Assembly: GCA_030430975.1 (NCBI GenBank)
Contig: JAUIKB010000035.1
Span: forward strand, 1-14,166
Origin: Polyangia bacterium
GTDB taxonomy: Bacteria > Myxococcota_A > Polyangia > Polyangiales > Polyangiaceae
DNA length: 14,166 nucleotides
Direction: 5' to 3'
Below the pieces are notes generated by a model. That model was given only the letters and a program-made list of their open reading frames with translations. It was not told the origin of the DNA and made no database searches. A program made the position numbers and the translations under genes. Shown in pieces: positions 1 through 7,622 of this stretch (the stretch's first letter is position 1; every line of letters starts with the position of its first letter).

Positions 1-501
1 ACGGGCTCGATGGCTATCGTGGCCGTGGCGGGCGCACTGCTGGCGTGCAGTAGCGAGGAGAGCGACTCCGCTTCGAAGACGCCCGGACCTGGACCGATCA
101 CAGAAATCGTCACCAGCGAGTTGGATCTCGACATCCGCAACTCGGCCGACGTGAGACTCGAACTGCGAGGCGAACACGTCGACATGCAGCTCACCGTGGA
201 CAAAGGCTTCGGCGTCGTTCCGAAGGAAACGCAGCTGACCGCACAAGGTCGAGTCATACGACTGCCCGAATCGCAGACCGTCATGTACACGGCCAAGTGG
301 ACGGGCGATCCCCAGCCCGACGGCCCATGCGGAGACGAGCCGGTGTCGCTCAGCTTGGTGCTGCATCGGCGCGGCACTAACCGCAGCGTTTCCGGTGGCA
401 TTACGCCGTATTGTGGCTCCGAAACGTACTTCGGCGTGCCGGTTCGAGCCCCGCTTCGGCTCAGCGGAACGGTCAAGATCAAGGCGGTCGCGCCCGACTA
501 G
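1..501 (+). CDS. Putative lipoprotein of unknown function, probably 5' truncated by the window edge
   Basis: I do not recognise the family. From the ATG at position 10 the protein is 163 residues. It opens with a short hydrophobic stretch ending in a lipobox-like A-L-L-A-C (Cys13), followed by a Ser/Glu-rich spacer typical of lipoproteins. The rest looks beta-rich, with two cysteines (107 and 135) that could form a disulfide. Seen from the ATG, the signal sequence has no basic residue and is too short. The frame stays open through positions 1-9, so the true start most likely lies upstream of the window; I therefore annotate from base 1. Its TAG stop (499-501) overlaps the stop of the convergent small membrane protein gene in the sequence ctag. 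An exported, lipid-anchored envelope protein is the inference; no enzymatic motif is visible. Confidence 0.6.
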   Translation, partial: TGSMAIVAVAGALLACSSEESDSASKTPGPGPITEIVTSELDLDIRNSADVRLELRGEHVDMQLTVDKGFGVVPKETQLTAQGRVIRLPESQTVMYTAKWTGDPQPDGPCGDEPVSLSLVLHRRGTNRSVSGGITPYCGSETYFGVPVRAPLRLSGTVKIKAVAPD

Positions 502-722
502 CGCCAGCGCTGGTTCTTCTTCCAGCCGATGCCGGCCAGAACGAACGAGACGCCGACGAGAATGAACCCCGAATAGTAGATCGCCTGCGACTTGGCACCG
601 ATCACGCTAACGACGCCTACGCCGAGACAGACCGCGGCGTAGATATAGTAGCCGGCTCTGGACTCGGGACGACTTACGTCCCGCTTGAGCGCGCGACGGA
701 ATTCCTCCTCGTCGTCGCTCAC
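498..722 (-). CDS. Small two-helix membrane protein
   Basis: A 74-residue protein with an acidic N-terminus (MSDDEEE), a basic stretch, and two predicted transmembrane helices at about residues 24-43 and 49-66, followed by a basic tail (KKNQRWR). By the positive-inside tendency both ends should face the cytoplasm. The family is not recognised. The start is a GTG inside the stop of the PPK2 gene (GTGA, a 4-base overlap at 719-722), so translation is probably coupled to PPK2 and the two are likely co-transcribed. Its stop overlaps that of the convergent lipoprotein gene. The clean membrane pattern and gene fit support it being real; a role beside polyphosphate metabolism is only suggested by context. 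Confidence 0.65.
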   Translation of the reverse strand: MSDDEEEFRRALKRDVSRPESRAGYYIYAAVCLGVGVVSVIGAKSQAIYYSGFILVGVSFVLAGIGWKKNQRWR

Positions 723-1594
723 TTCTCGTTTTCGAGCAGTTGACGCATCTCCTCGAACCGCGCCTTGTCCTTCGCGCGGACCGACGGGTAGCGCAAGTCG
801 AGCTGTTTGAGCGATCGCACGATCAAGTCGCTGACGGTGGCACGCATGAAGCGCTTGTCATCTGCCGGCACCGCATACCAGGGCGCCCACGACCGCGAGG
901 TTTCGTTCAGCGCGTTCTGGTAAGCGTCCATGTACTTGTCCCATAGCTGTCGTTCCGCAACGTCGCCGGCTGAGAACTTCCAATTCTTTTCCGGTTCGTT
1001 CAACCGTGACAGGAAGCGCTGGCGCTGCTCCTGTTTGCTAACGTTGAGCCAGAACTTCAGGATGACGGTGCCGTTGCGCGCCAAGTGCGCCTCGTGGTCC
1101 CGAATCGACTGATACCGTCCAGCGAACAGCTCGGCGGGAGCGGGCTGATCGGGAATGTTCTGCCCCGCGAGGTATTCCGGGTGCACTCGCACGACCAGCA
1201 CCTCTTCGTAGTAACTACGATTGAACACGCCGATGCGCCCACGCTCGGGCATCGCCTTGGACGTCCGCCACAAGAAGTCGTGATCGAGTTCTTCGGGGGA
1301 CGGCTGCTTGAATGAATAGACCTGACAGCCCGCGGGGTTGATCCCGCTCAGCACGGCGCGGATCGTGCCGTCCTTTCCCGCGGCATCCATCGCCTGAAAC
1401 ACAAGCAGCACCGAATGCTTGTCGTGCGCGTAGAGGATCTCCTGCAAATCGCTGAGTTCTTCCGTTGCAGTTTTGAGCTGCGCCTTGAGTTCACGCTTGT
1501 TGGGGGCATTCGCCGGTGGTTTGGTCGGCGCCTTGGGGAGTCGAAATCTCCCGTTAAAGGGAACGAGGTACGGGCTAGCGACTGCTTTGAACAC
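719..1594 (-). CDS. ppk2: PPK2-family polyphosphate:nucleotide phosphotransferase
   Basis: A 291-residue cytoplasmic kinase of the PPK2 family, which transfers phosphate between polyphosphate and nucleotides. The single-domain core spans about residues 30-270. It has the Walker A-like segment QAMDAAGKDG (67-76, with G73, K74 and D75), the region VYSFKQPSPEELDHDFLWR (92-110), and a Walker B-like FNRSYYEEVLVVRVHPEYL (124-142). The long FNRSYYE...VRVHPEYL form matches, as I recall, the PPK2 subgroup that acts on AMP as well as ADP (class III type), rather than the FNRSWYN form of class I; that subclass call is less certain than the family. Length is normal for the family. The start is GTG at 1594, supported by AGGAGA six bases upstream; the nearby ATG at 1601 is out of frame. 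The small membrane protein gene follows with a 4-base overlap. Confidence 0.9.
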   Translation of the reverse strand: MFKAVASPYLVPFNGRFRLPKAPTKPPANAPNKRELKAQLKTATEELSDLQEILYAHDKHSVLLVFQAMDAAGKDGTIRAVLSGINPAGCQVYSFKQPSPEELDHDFLWRTSKAMPERGRIGVFNRSYYEEVLVVRVHPEYLAGQNIPDQPAPAELFAGRYQSIRDHEAHLARNGTVILKFWLNVSKQEQRQRFLSRLNEPEKNWKFSAGDVAERQLWDKYMDAYQNALNETSRSWAPWYAVPADDKRFMRATVSDLIVRSLKQLDLRYPSVRAKDKARFEEMRQLLENEK

Positions 1595-1600
1595 GCGGCA

Positions 1601-1606
1601 TCTCCT
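1601..1606 (-). promoter_or_regulatory. Ribosome binding site of the PPK2 gene
   Basis: On the minus strand this reads AGGAGA, a strong Shine-Dalgarno match, six bases before the GTG at 1594. It decides for the GTG start; an ATG at 1601-1599 overlaps this site and is in another frame. Confidence 0.7.
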
Positions 1607-1694
1607 GAGCGGTGAGCGCCCAGGGTAGCAACGCTTGTGCTTGCGATGGCGGTTTTGTTCGCTCGCTTAGCTGCCGAGCTGTCGAGCTGCCTGG

Positions 1695-2861
1695 CTACTT
1701 GGGCACTTCGATGGTCGCGCAGCCGGTCAGGATGTCGACCTTGCCGGCTAGGTCGGTGCTCATCTGCTGACAGTTCGTCGGACACACGATCACCGTCGTC
1801 GGCGCCTGCGGATTGTCGTAGTACCAGCCGCCTTGTGGACCGCACGCGGCGGCGGAGTCCACCTTGTAAATCGGGATCGGTTGGCCCTGCCCGCCCGGTG
1901 TGTACTGAACGTTCACCCGCGACGGATCGAGCGTTTCCCCCGGCGGCGGCGGCGGCAGCTTCCACTGGCAGTCAAGCTGCTGCGACGTCTGAACGGTCTG
2001 GGCGAGCGCCGCGAAGACGCCGCTGAAGTTCGATTGACCTTGGCACAGGTCGCCCGCCGTCGTGCCCGAAGCGTTGCACAGCTCCTGGTAGACGGTGCCG
2101 GTGTTCGCGCACGGTGGGGGGAAGCCTGTGCATCCGCCTGTGCAAAACACGCCGAAGAACCGCCAGAAGTCGAACCAGCCGGGATCGAGCGCACCGAGCT
2201 GGTTGATGAAGTCCTGTGAACTCAGCTGCGACTCGTCGTCCGTGACCACCGCGAAGTACTTGAGTGCGTTCTGGCGCAGGACGGACTTGTACGTCGGGTA
2301 GTGCTCCAGCAGTTTCATCAGCGAATTGCTGCTCGCCACCGCGTCGTCCACACGCATGTAGCGCGGCAGGTTCGAATCGTTTGGGCACTGGCCGCTGCCC
2401 AGAGGCGCTGGCAAGCAAATGCCATTACTCGGAGGAAAACCGCCCGCCGGACCCGATTCCGATATCAACACGACGTGGACATCGATGCCCTGGTTTAGGA
2501 TCGCGCTGGCGAACGTGTTCATGTTGTTCTGAACCTCTTGCGCCTCGAACGTCATGCTGCACGAATTGTCGACCGCCCAAATGATGTCGATCGGTCGGAC
2601 CGAGTTGTCAGCCGTCTGCGAAAACGCGGCGCACTCGCCGCCGTCTTCTAACGTGCCGGTTCCGGCCATGCCCGCGAAGCCACCGAAGCCCTGACCGGCG
2701 CCGAAACCAGCCGTATTCCCCGCCCCGCCGGAGTTGCCGCCGCCGGTGTCGATGGTCCCGCCCCGGCCGCCGCCGTCCGTGGCAGCGCATGAGAGTGCCG
2801 TGAGGCTGGCCCCGAAAACCAGCGCCGACAGCCGTTCCAACCAACGCCCAGAGAGTCGCAT
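1695..2861 (-). CDS. von Willebrand factor A-like lipoprotein with Gly-rich linker
   Basis: A 388-residue exported protein. The N-terminus is a lipoprotein signal (basic MRLSGRWLER, a hydrophobic stretch, lipobox TALSC with Cys25). A Gly/Ala-rich linker (about 30-75) follows. The main domain opens with IDIIWAVDNSCSM (91-103), in which D98, S100 and S102 fit the DxSxS metal-ion-dependent adhesion site of vWA domains. A second acidic segment, VVTDDES (205-211), sits where a later metal-site loop is expected. There are many cysteines (for example C149, C159, C240, C244, C251, C262, C273), suggesting disulfides in the envelope. The C-terminus (CPTNCQQMSTDLAGKVDILTGC, 360-381) resembles a style I associate with myxobacterial vWA lipoproteins. 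Start is ATG; no clear Shine-Dalgarno is visible. It is a likely adhesion or protein-binding surface factor; no partner can be named. It lies 114 bases after the ElbD-like gene on the same strand and may or may not share its transcript. Confidence 0.8.
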   Translation of the reverse strand: MRLSGRWLERLSALVFGASLTALSCAATDGGGRGGTIDTGGGNSGGAGNTAGFGAGQGFGGFAGMAGTGTLEDGGECAAFSQTADNSVRPIDIIWAVDNSCSMTFEAQEVQNNMNTFASAILNQGIDVHVVLISESGPAGGFPPSNGICLPAPLGSGQCPNDSNLPRYMRVDDAVASSNSLMKLLEHYPTYKSVLRQNALKYFAVVTDDESQLSSQDFINQLGALDPGWFDFWRFFGVFCTGGCTGFPPPCANTGTVYQELCNASGTTAGDLCQGQSNFSGVFAALAQTVQTSQQLDCQWKLPPPPPGETLDPSRVNVQYTPGGQGQPIPIYKVDSAAACGPQGGWYYDNPQAPTTVIVCPTNCQQMSTDLAGKVDILTGCATIEVPK

Positions 2862-2926
2862 GCGGGAAATCTAGCCGCGCGACGCGCTCTCAACAACTCG
2901 CAGTCGTCGGCTGCGCGCTTCGCCGC

Positions 2927-2943
2927 AAGTTTCGTGGAAACTT
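2927..2943. repeat. Perfect 17-base inverted repeat between the vWA and ElbD-like genes
   Basis: Arms AAGTTTC (2927-2933) and GAAACTT (2937-2943) are exact reverse complements around a 3-base centre. It lies 33 bases beyond the ElbD-like stop and 66 bases before the vWA start on the minus strand. It could be a weak hairpin after the lipid operon or an operator for the vWA gene. No T-run follows on the minus strand, so a classical intrinsic terminator is not supported. Confidence 0.45.
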
Positions 2944-2975
2944 ACAAGCCCCGTCCGGCCTGCCGGTCAGCGTTG

Positions 2976-5900
2976 CTACCGGTCCACCAGAGCGAACACC
3001 TTCTGAAACGTGACTAGCAAGTTGATGTTATTACTCTTCACAACGCCGGCGATGAACTCGTCGGGCGTGGGCGTGTAGGCCTGGCGCACGATGCGTTCGA
3101 ACATGTCGCGGCTGGTCTTGAGCACGCAATCGGCTGGTTCCGCAGCCTTGCCCTGTCGAACCACGCAGTCGCCTTCGGTGACGCGGATCGTCCAGCGCTC
3201 GCCGTCGCCCAAGGAGAAGTAGAAGCTCACCGGCTCGCTCACAGCGCCGGCTTGGAACCGTCCCTCGAGCTCACGGAACACGTCCGCCATCGACGGCGGC
3301 GCGGAGTCGTCCGAGTCCTCGAGCGAATGAAGCCGCGATATGTCTAGCGATCGACCGCGGCTCAGTTCGCTCACCGCACGCTCGGTGAGGCGCGCGACCG
3401 CGCGTGATGCCTCGGTCATCGATAACCCGTCCGTCAGTCGCCTCAACTCGCCGATCGTCAGCGGCGGGCCAATTCGCGCCTTCACGTCGCGGCGGCGAAG
3501 CACCACCGCGCCCTTAGGTAACGCCAGATGTGTATTGCCCAGCCACACCGGCAGGATGTCGACGCCGCTCTGCAGCGCGATGTGTCCGACAGCCGGCTTG
3601 AACTCCGCGAGTTGCCCGGACGTGCTGCGCGTTCCTTCGGGGAAGACAAGCACGTTCTTTCCGCCCTTGAGCAGTTCGCCGGCTTTGCGGAGCGACTGGC
3701 GCAGCGAGCCCTGGCGCGACATAGGCACAAGGTTGGTCAGGTTGTCGAAGTACGCCTTACGCCACTTTCCACCTTCGAAGAAGTAGTCCTGGGCGGCGAG
3801 CGCCACCATCCCAGAGCCGTACGAGCCGAGCGCGTATTTGACTAGCCCCATGTCCAAATGACTGGCGTGATTAGCCGCGATTAAGACGTTGCGGTTGAAC
3901 GGAATGTTCGCGCGCCCGGTCACTTCGGTCTGCAGCACCTTCTCGTAAAAGTTCATCTGGCCACGGCCGAGCCACTGCATGGCCGCATCACGAACGGGCT
4001 GTGGAAGCTCTAGCTCTGCTTCCGGCTCCTTTTCGATCGCTTTCGTGTCGACGCGACGCACCCCGACAGAGCGCAGCACCGCTTCCGCCTCACCGATCGT
4101 TTCGCACTCGCTCAGCCGATCGGCGTCAACGGTGCGTCCGGTCTGGCCCTCAAGGGACACAAGCAGCTCGAGCAGCATGAGAGAGTCGAAGCCCAAGTCA
4201 CCGCGCAGTGTGGTGTCGGCGGTGAGCTCCGAAGGATCGCGGCGCGCGATCAACGCGGCCGCGGCCCGCACCATGCTGCCGGTCCCGGAGGTTGCGCGGC
4301 GCGCGCCGGCACGATCCGAAAGTGGCGCGACCCGTTCGATCATGCGCCGCACTTCGTTGCGCCTAACCTTGCGCGTGGCCGTGCGCGGCAGCGGAGCGTC
4401 CACCAGCGTCAGAACGGCCGGTCGCATGACCACCGGCAGGTTGGCGAACGCGCGGCGTAGCGACGTCTTAGCCAATTCTTGGCGGTGCTCCCGGCTGTGC
4501 GCGTCGTTGGACTCTGGCACGGCAACGCACGCCAACCGCTCGCCGCCGCGCGGTTCAGCGATGCCCACCAACGCGAGTTCTTCGACGTTCTCGACCTTAC
4601 CGAGGCGCGCTTCAACGTCATCGGGATAAATGTTCTCACCGCTCGACGTGACGATCGTGTCTTTGCTGCGACCGACGATCTCGAGCTGACCGCGCCGGTC
4701 GAGTTTTCCGAGGTCGCCCGTGCGCAGCCAGCCGTCCTCGCCGATCGATCGTCCGGTGGCTTCGGCGTTGTTGAGGTATCCCAGCATCACGTTGGGACCG
4801 CGTGCCAGGACCTCACCGACGCCGGCCTCGTTCGGACTGTCGATGCGGATCTCGACCCCCGGAATCGGCTTGCCAACGTGACCTGCGCGCGCCTTGGGCC
4901 CCCCCTTGGCGACCGTCAACACCGGTGAGGCCTCCGTTAGTCCGTAGCCTTCGGCCAGATGCAGCCCGACGCCCGAGAACAGGTTGTGAGTCGCCTCCGG
5001 AAGGGCGGCTCCTCCACTCACGAGATAGCGAAGATGTCCGCCGAGCGCTTCGTGTACCGGCCCAAACATCAGCTTGCCAGCGTCGACGCCGAAGTTCTTC
5101 CCGAGCGTGCGGTTCAGCTCCACCGCGGTCTCGAATAACCGAGACGCCAAGACGCCGTGCTCGGCGATGCGATTGACGATGCGCCGCTCGAGCATCTCCC
5201 ACAGCGCGGGAACGCCAACCATCGCGGTGATTCGCCCGCTCTTGAGCCCCACCTCCAGGCGGTCGGCCGTAAGTTCGTCGAGGTACACGATTCGGGCGCC
5301 GCGCGACAGCGGCAGCAGCATGCCGCAGGTAAGTTCAAAGGTGTGGTGCAGCGGCAGCACGCTTAGGACGCGGTCGCCCTTTTTAAGTGGGAATAGCGGG
5401 GCCAGGGACGCGACCAGCGCGGTCAGGTTCTCATGCGCGAGCATGACGCCCTTCGGCGAACCTGTGGTCCCGCTGGTGAAAATCAGGGCTGCGACGGACG
5501 AAGGCTGCGTCGCGACGGGCTCGAAACCCGGCGCCGCCGCCGCGTCCACCATCGAGTTTAGATCGAGCCACTGCACACGGCCCTCGAGCGGCGGCTCCAG
5601 CCTCTTGCGAACCGGGCCGTCGCCGATCGCTACTTTCGCGTCGGCGGCGCGTTGCAGCGTGTCTGCCGTAGGACCGTCGATGTCGGGATCGAGCGGCACC
5701 ACCGTGGCGCCCGCGTAAAGGATGCCGAAGAAGCTTATCGGCCATGCTGGGTGGTTGGCACCCGCCAGCAGCACGTGGTCGCCCGGACTTACCCCGGCCT
5801 CGACGAGCCGGCTGGCAACGCCCAGGGAACGCTCGCGCCATTGCTGGAAGCTGAGCCTGCTGAGGCCGTGTTCTTCGGTGCGCTGCAAGGCCACCGCAAG

Positions 5901-7622
5901 TTCGAACCGCTCCGCCATCTGATCGAGCAGCGCCGGCAGCGTTTCGTGACGCTTGGGCGGCGGCCGGTCACGAGCGATGCGCTCATCGATCAACGGAAAG
6001 ACGCGCTTTTCAAGGCCCGGGATATGAACATTCAGAAACCAGTCCCGCCAATCGATGCTCGTAGGCTCCCATTGGATCAGTTCGCGCTCGGCGTCGGAGA
6101 GCCTCGCGTACGCGGCACGTGTATTATCGCATCGAAAAACGTAGGAGAAGTCGGCAGTAAACGGAATGAACTGATTCAGAACGCTACCGACTTTTTGCTG
6201 ACCGTCGGCGAATCCGGCCAGAGCTTTTGCTGCCGGTTTGAGCAATGGCGCCGTTGGGCCGACCGCAGACTTCTTGAGCCACTTGGAGACCGTCTTGACA
6301 CCCTTAGCGATCTGCAGCGGGCCATAACCATGGAACTGCTGCTTGCTGAGCATCGCCCCTTCGAAGTGCGCCTGGAGCGTCGACACGACCGGACCGCCGC
6401 GACCCGTGCGGTTGTAGTACTGCCGCTTGTACAGCCCGGAGAGCTCGAAGAAGCGCCGCATCGTGCATGGGTTGGTATCGCTCGAACCGTATTGGTACAC
6501 GTGCGGCGCTGTGCCCTCGAGCAGCTCGGCGAGCGACAGGATCATGGCTCCGGCGACCATGTCGCACGGGATGAAGTCTAAGTAGTTGTCCGAGCCCGGG
6601 ATCTGAGTCTGGCCCTCTCGCAAGGCATAGATGAGCGGCGCGCTGGTGTTGATGCCTTCACACCAGCCGCGACACGGAAAGGACACCGACGATTCGATGA
6701 TGGCCGGACGAACGATCGTGTAGTCGAGGCCTGACGCATAGATGATCTGCTCACCGATCGACTTCGTGTATGTATACGTGTTCGCCCAGCCCCAAAACTG
6801 CGCGCGCTCGGTGCCCATCTCGGCGAGGCGCGCTTCGACGAACTTGCGCTTCACGCGCGCTATCTCGTCCTCAAGCACCTTGCCTTGGGCAGGCTCACCG
6901 CGGGCAGCTAAGTTGGCTTTAGCCTCGTCTAGGAAGCGACTCTGGCGGAACGCATCGTTGCCGCGGTGGCGCGCCTGCTCGATGACGTCGAGGCATTCGG
7001 CGATCTCCGCGTCCGGGTCCCAGTGAGCCGCTTCGAGTTCTGCAACGCGGGGAAACGGGTGAGCTGTCGGTTCGTCTTCTTCGATGAACCCCGTACGGCT
7101 GCCCGCGACGTAGCACGTGCTGGTGTGCATGAGCTTCGTCTGTAGATCGCGCGTCAATTCGCACAGGTTCTGAATGCCAAACGCATTGACCTTGAGCGCC
7201 TCGTCGAGCGGCGGATCGAAGTCCACCACGCCCGCAGAGTTGATGACCGCGCTGGTCAAGCCACGGATCTCGTCGCGGACGTCGGGCTCAAGCCCGCACA
7301 TCGGCAGCGACACGTCGCCTTTGATCGGGACGATCTTGTCCCGGAGGAACTGATCGTAGCCGTCACCGTGCGCCTCACGCAGCGGTTCCAGTGCCTCGCT
7401 GGCGGCTATCTCAGACCAAAATCGCTGTTCGGCGGATTGACCGGCCTTGGCTCGGACTACCAGGTACAGCTTCTCGATGTCCGGAAATCTGGCCAGCAGC
7501 ATGACCCAGAACACCTTGCCCAAGAAGCCCGTTCCGCCGATGACGACGAGCTTTGCACCGCGCAGCTGCTGGGCGACGCTGAGCGTCGCCGCGCGCGAGT
7601 TCGCGTCCAGCTTTTGGTTCAC
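2976..7622 (-). CDS. elbD: ElbD-like multidomain ether-lipid synthesis enzyme (FAR-AMP ligase-ACP-PlsC-SCP2)
   Basis: A 1548-residue multifunctional lipid enzyme. Modules in order: (1) fatty acyl reductase, about 20-550. It has NAD(P)-binding GGTGFLG (29-35), STCYVAG (168-174), the catalytic pair Y283/K287 within GWANTYTYTK (as in plant-type acyl reductases) and a C-terminal part like the FAR 'sterile' domain (about 390-545). (2) Acyl-AMP ligase, about 555-1100, with TSGTTGSPKG (716-725), GYGLTE (892-897), RTGD (967-970), GRSKD (984-988) and catalytic-type K1085. (3) Carrier protein, about 1112-1187, with the phosphopantetheine serine S1147 in LGFDSLM. (4) PlsC-like acyltransferase, about 1215-1400, with NHASHLD (H1252, D1257) and FPEGTRS (1327-1333). 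(5) An SCP2-like domain, about 1445-1546. All visible catalytic residues are intact. The architecture is that I recall for myxobacterial ElbD, needed for ether lipids and normal fruiting; the symbol rests on architecture and context. The GTG start overlaps the stop of the LarA-like gene. Confidence 0.85.
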   Translation of the reverse strand: MNQKLDANSRAATLSVAQQLRGAKLVVIGGTGFLGKVFWVMLLARFPDIEKLYLVVRAKAGQSAEQRFWSEIAASEALEPLREAHGDGYDQFLRDKIVPIKGDVSLPMCGLEPDVRDEIRGLTSAVINSAGVVDFDPPLDEALKVNAFGIQNLCELTRDLQTKLMHTSTCYVAGSRTGFIEEDEPTAHPFPRVAELEAAHWDPDAEIAECLDVIEQARHRGNDAFRQSRFLDEAKANLAARGEPAQGKVLEDEIARVKRKFVEARLAEMGTERAQFWGWANTYTYTKSIGEQIIYASGLDYTIVRPAIIESSVSFPCRGWCEGINTSAPLIYALREGQTQIPGSDNYLDFIPCDMVAGAMILSLAELLEGTAPHVYQYGSSDTNPCTMRRFFELSGLYKRQYYNRTGRGGPVVSTLQAHFEGAMLSKQQFHGYGPLQIAKGVKTVSKWLKKSAVGPTAPLLKPAAKALAGFADGQQKVGSVLNQFIPFTADFSYVFRCDNTRAAYARLSDAERELIQWEPTSIDWRDWFLNVHIPGLEKRVFPLIDERIARDRPPPKRHETLPALLDQMAERFELAVALQRTEEHGLSRLSFQQWRERSLGVASRLVEAGVSPGDHVLLAGANHPAWPISFFGILYAGATVVPLDPDIDGPTADTLQRAADAKVAIGDGPVRKRLEPPLEGRVQWLDLNSMVDAAAAPGFEPVATQPSSVAALIFTSGTTGSPKGVMLAHENLTALVASLAPLFPLKKGDRVLSVLPLHHTFELTCGMLLPLSRGARIVYLDELTADRLEVGLKSGRITAMVGVPALWEMLERRIVNRIAEHGVLASRLFETAVELNRTLGKNFGVDAGKLMFGPVHEALGGHLRYLVSGGAALPEATHNLFSGVGLHLAEGYGLTEASPVLTVAKGGPKARAGHVGKPIPGVEIRIDSPNEAGVGEVLARGPNVMLGYLNNAEATGRSIGEDGWLRTGDLGKLDRRGQLEIVGRSKDTIVTSSGENIYPDDVEARLGKVENVEELALVGIAEPRGGERLACVAVPESNDAHSREHRQELAKTSLRRAFANLPVVMRPAVLTLVDAPLPRTATRKVRRNEVRRMIERVAPLSDRAGARRATSGTGSMVRAAAALIARRDPSELTADTTLRGDLGFDSLMLLELLVSLEGQTGRTVDADRLSECETIGEAEAVLRSVGVRRVDTKAIEKEPEAELELPQPVRDAAMQWLGRGQMNFYEKVLQTEVTGRANIPFNRNVLIAANHASHLDMGLVKYALGSYGSGMVALAAQDYFFEGGKWRKAYFDNLTNLVPMSRQGSLRQSLRKAGELLKGGKNVLVFPEGTRSTSGQLAEFKPAVGHIALQSGVDILPVWLGNTHLALPKGAVVLRRRDVKARIGPPLTIGELRRLTDGLSMTEASRAVARLTERAVSELSRGRSLDISRLHSLEDSDDSAPPSMADVFRELEGRFQAGAVSEPVSFYFSLGDGERWTIRVTEGDCVVRQGKAAEPADCVLKTSRDMFERIVRQAYTPTPDEFIAGVVKSNNINLLVTFQKVFALVDR

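Noticed and set aside
1348..1965. A 205-codon minus-strand frame spanning the PPK2 start and the vWA end
   Set aside because: It is Arg/Ser-rich without motifs and crosses two well-supported genes in another frame.
5652..6581. A 309-codon open frame on the plus strand
   Set aside because: It is antisense to the ElbD-like gene across the reductase and ligase junction, where the opposite strand has continuous family motifs.
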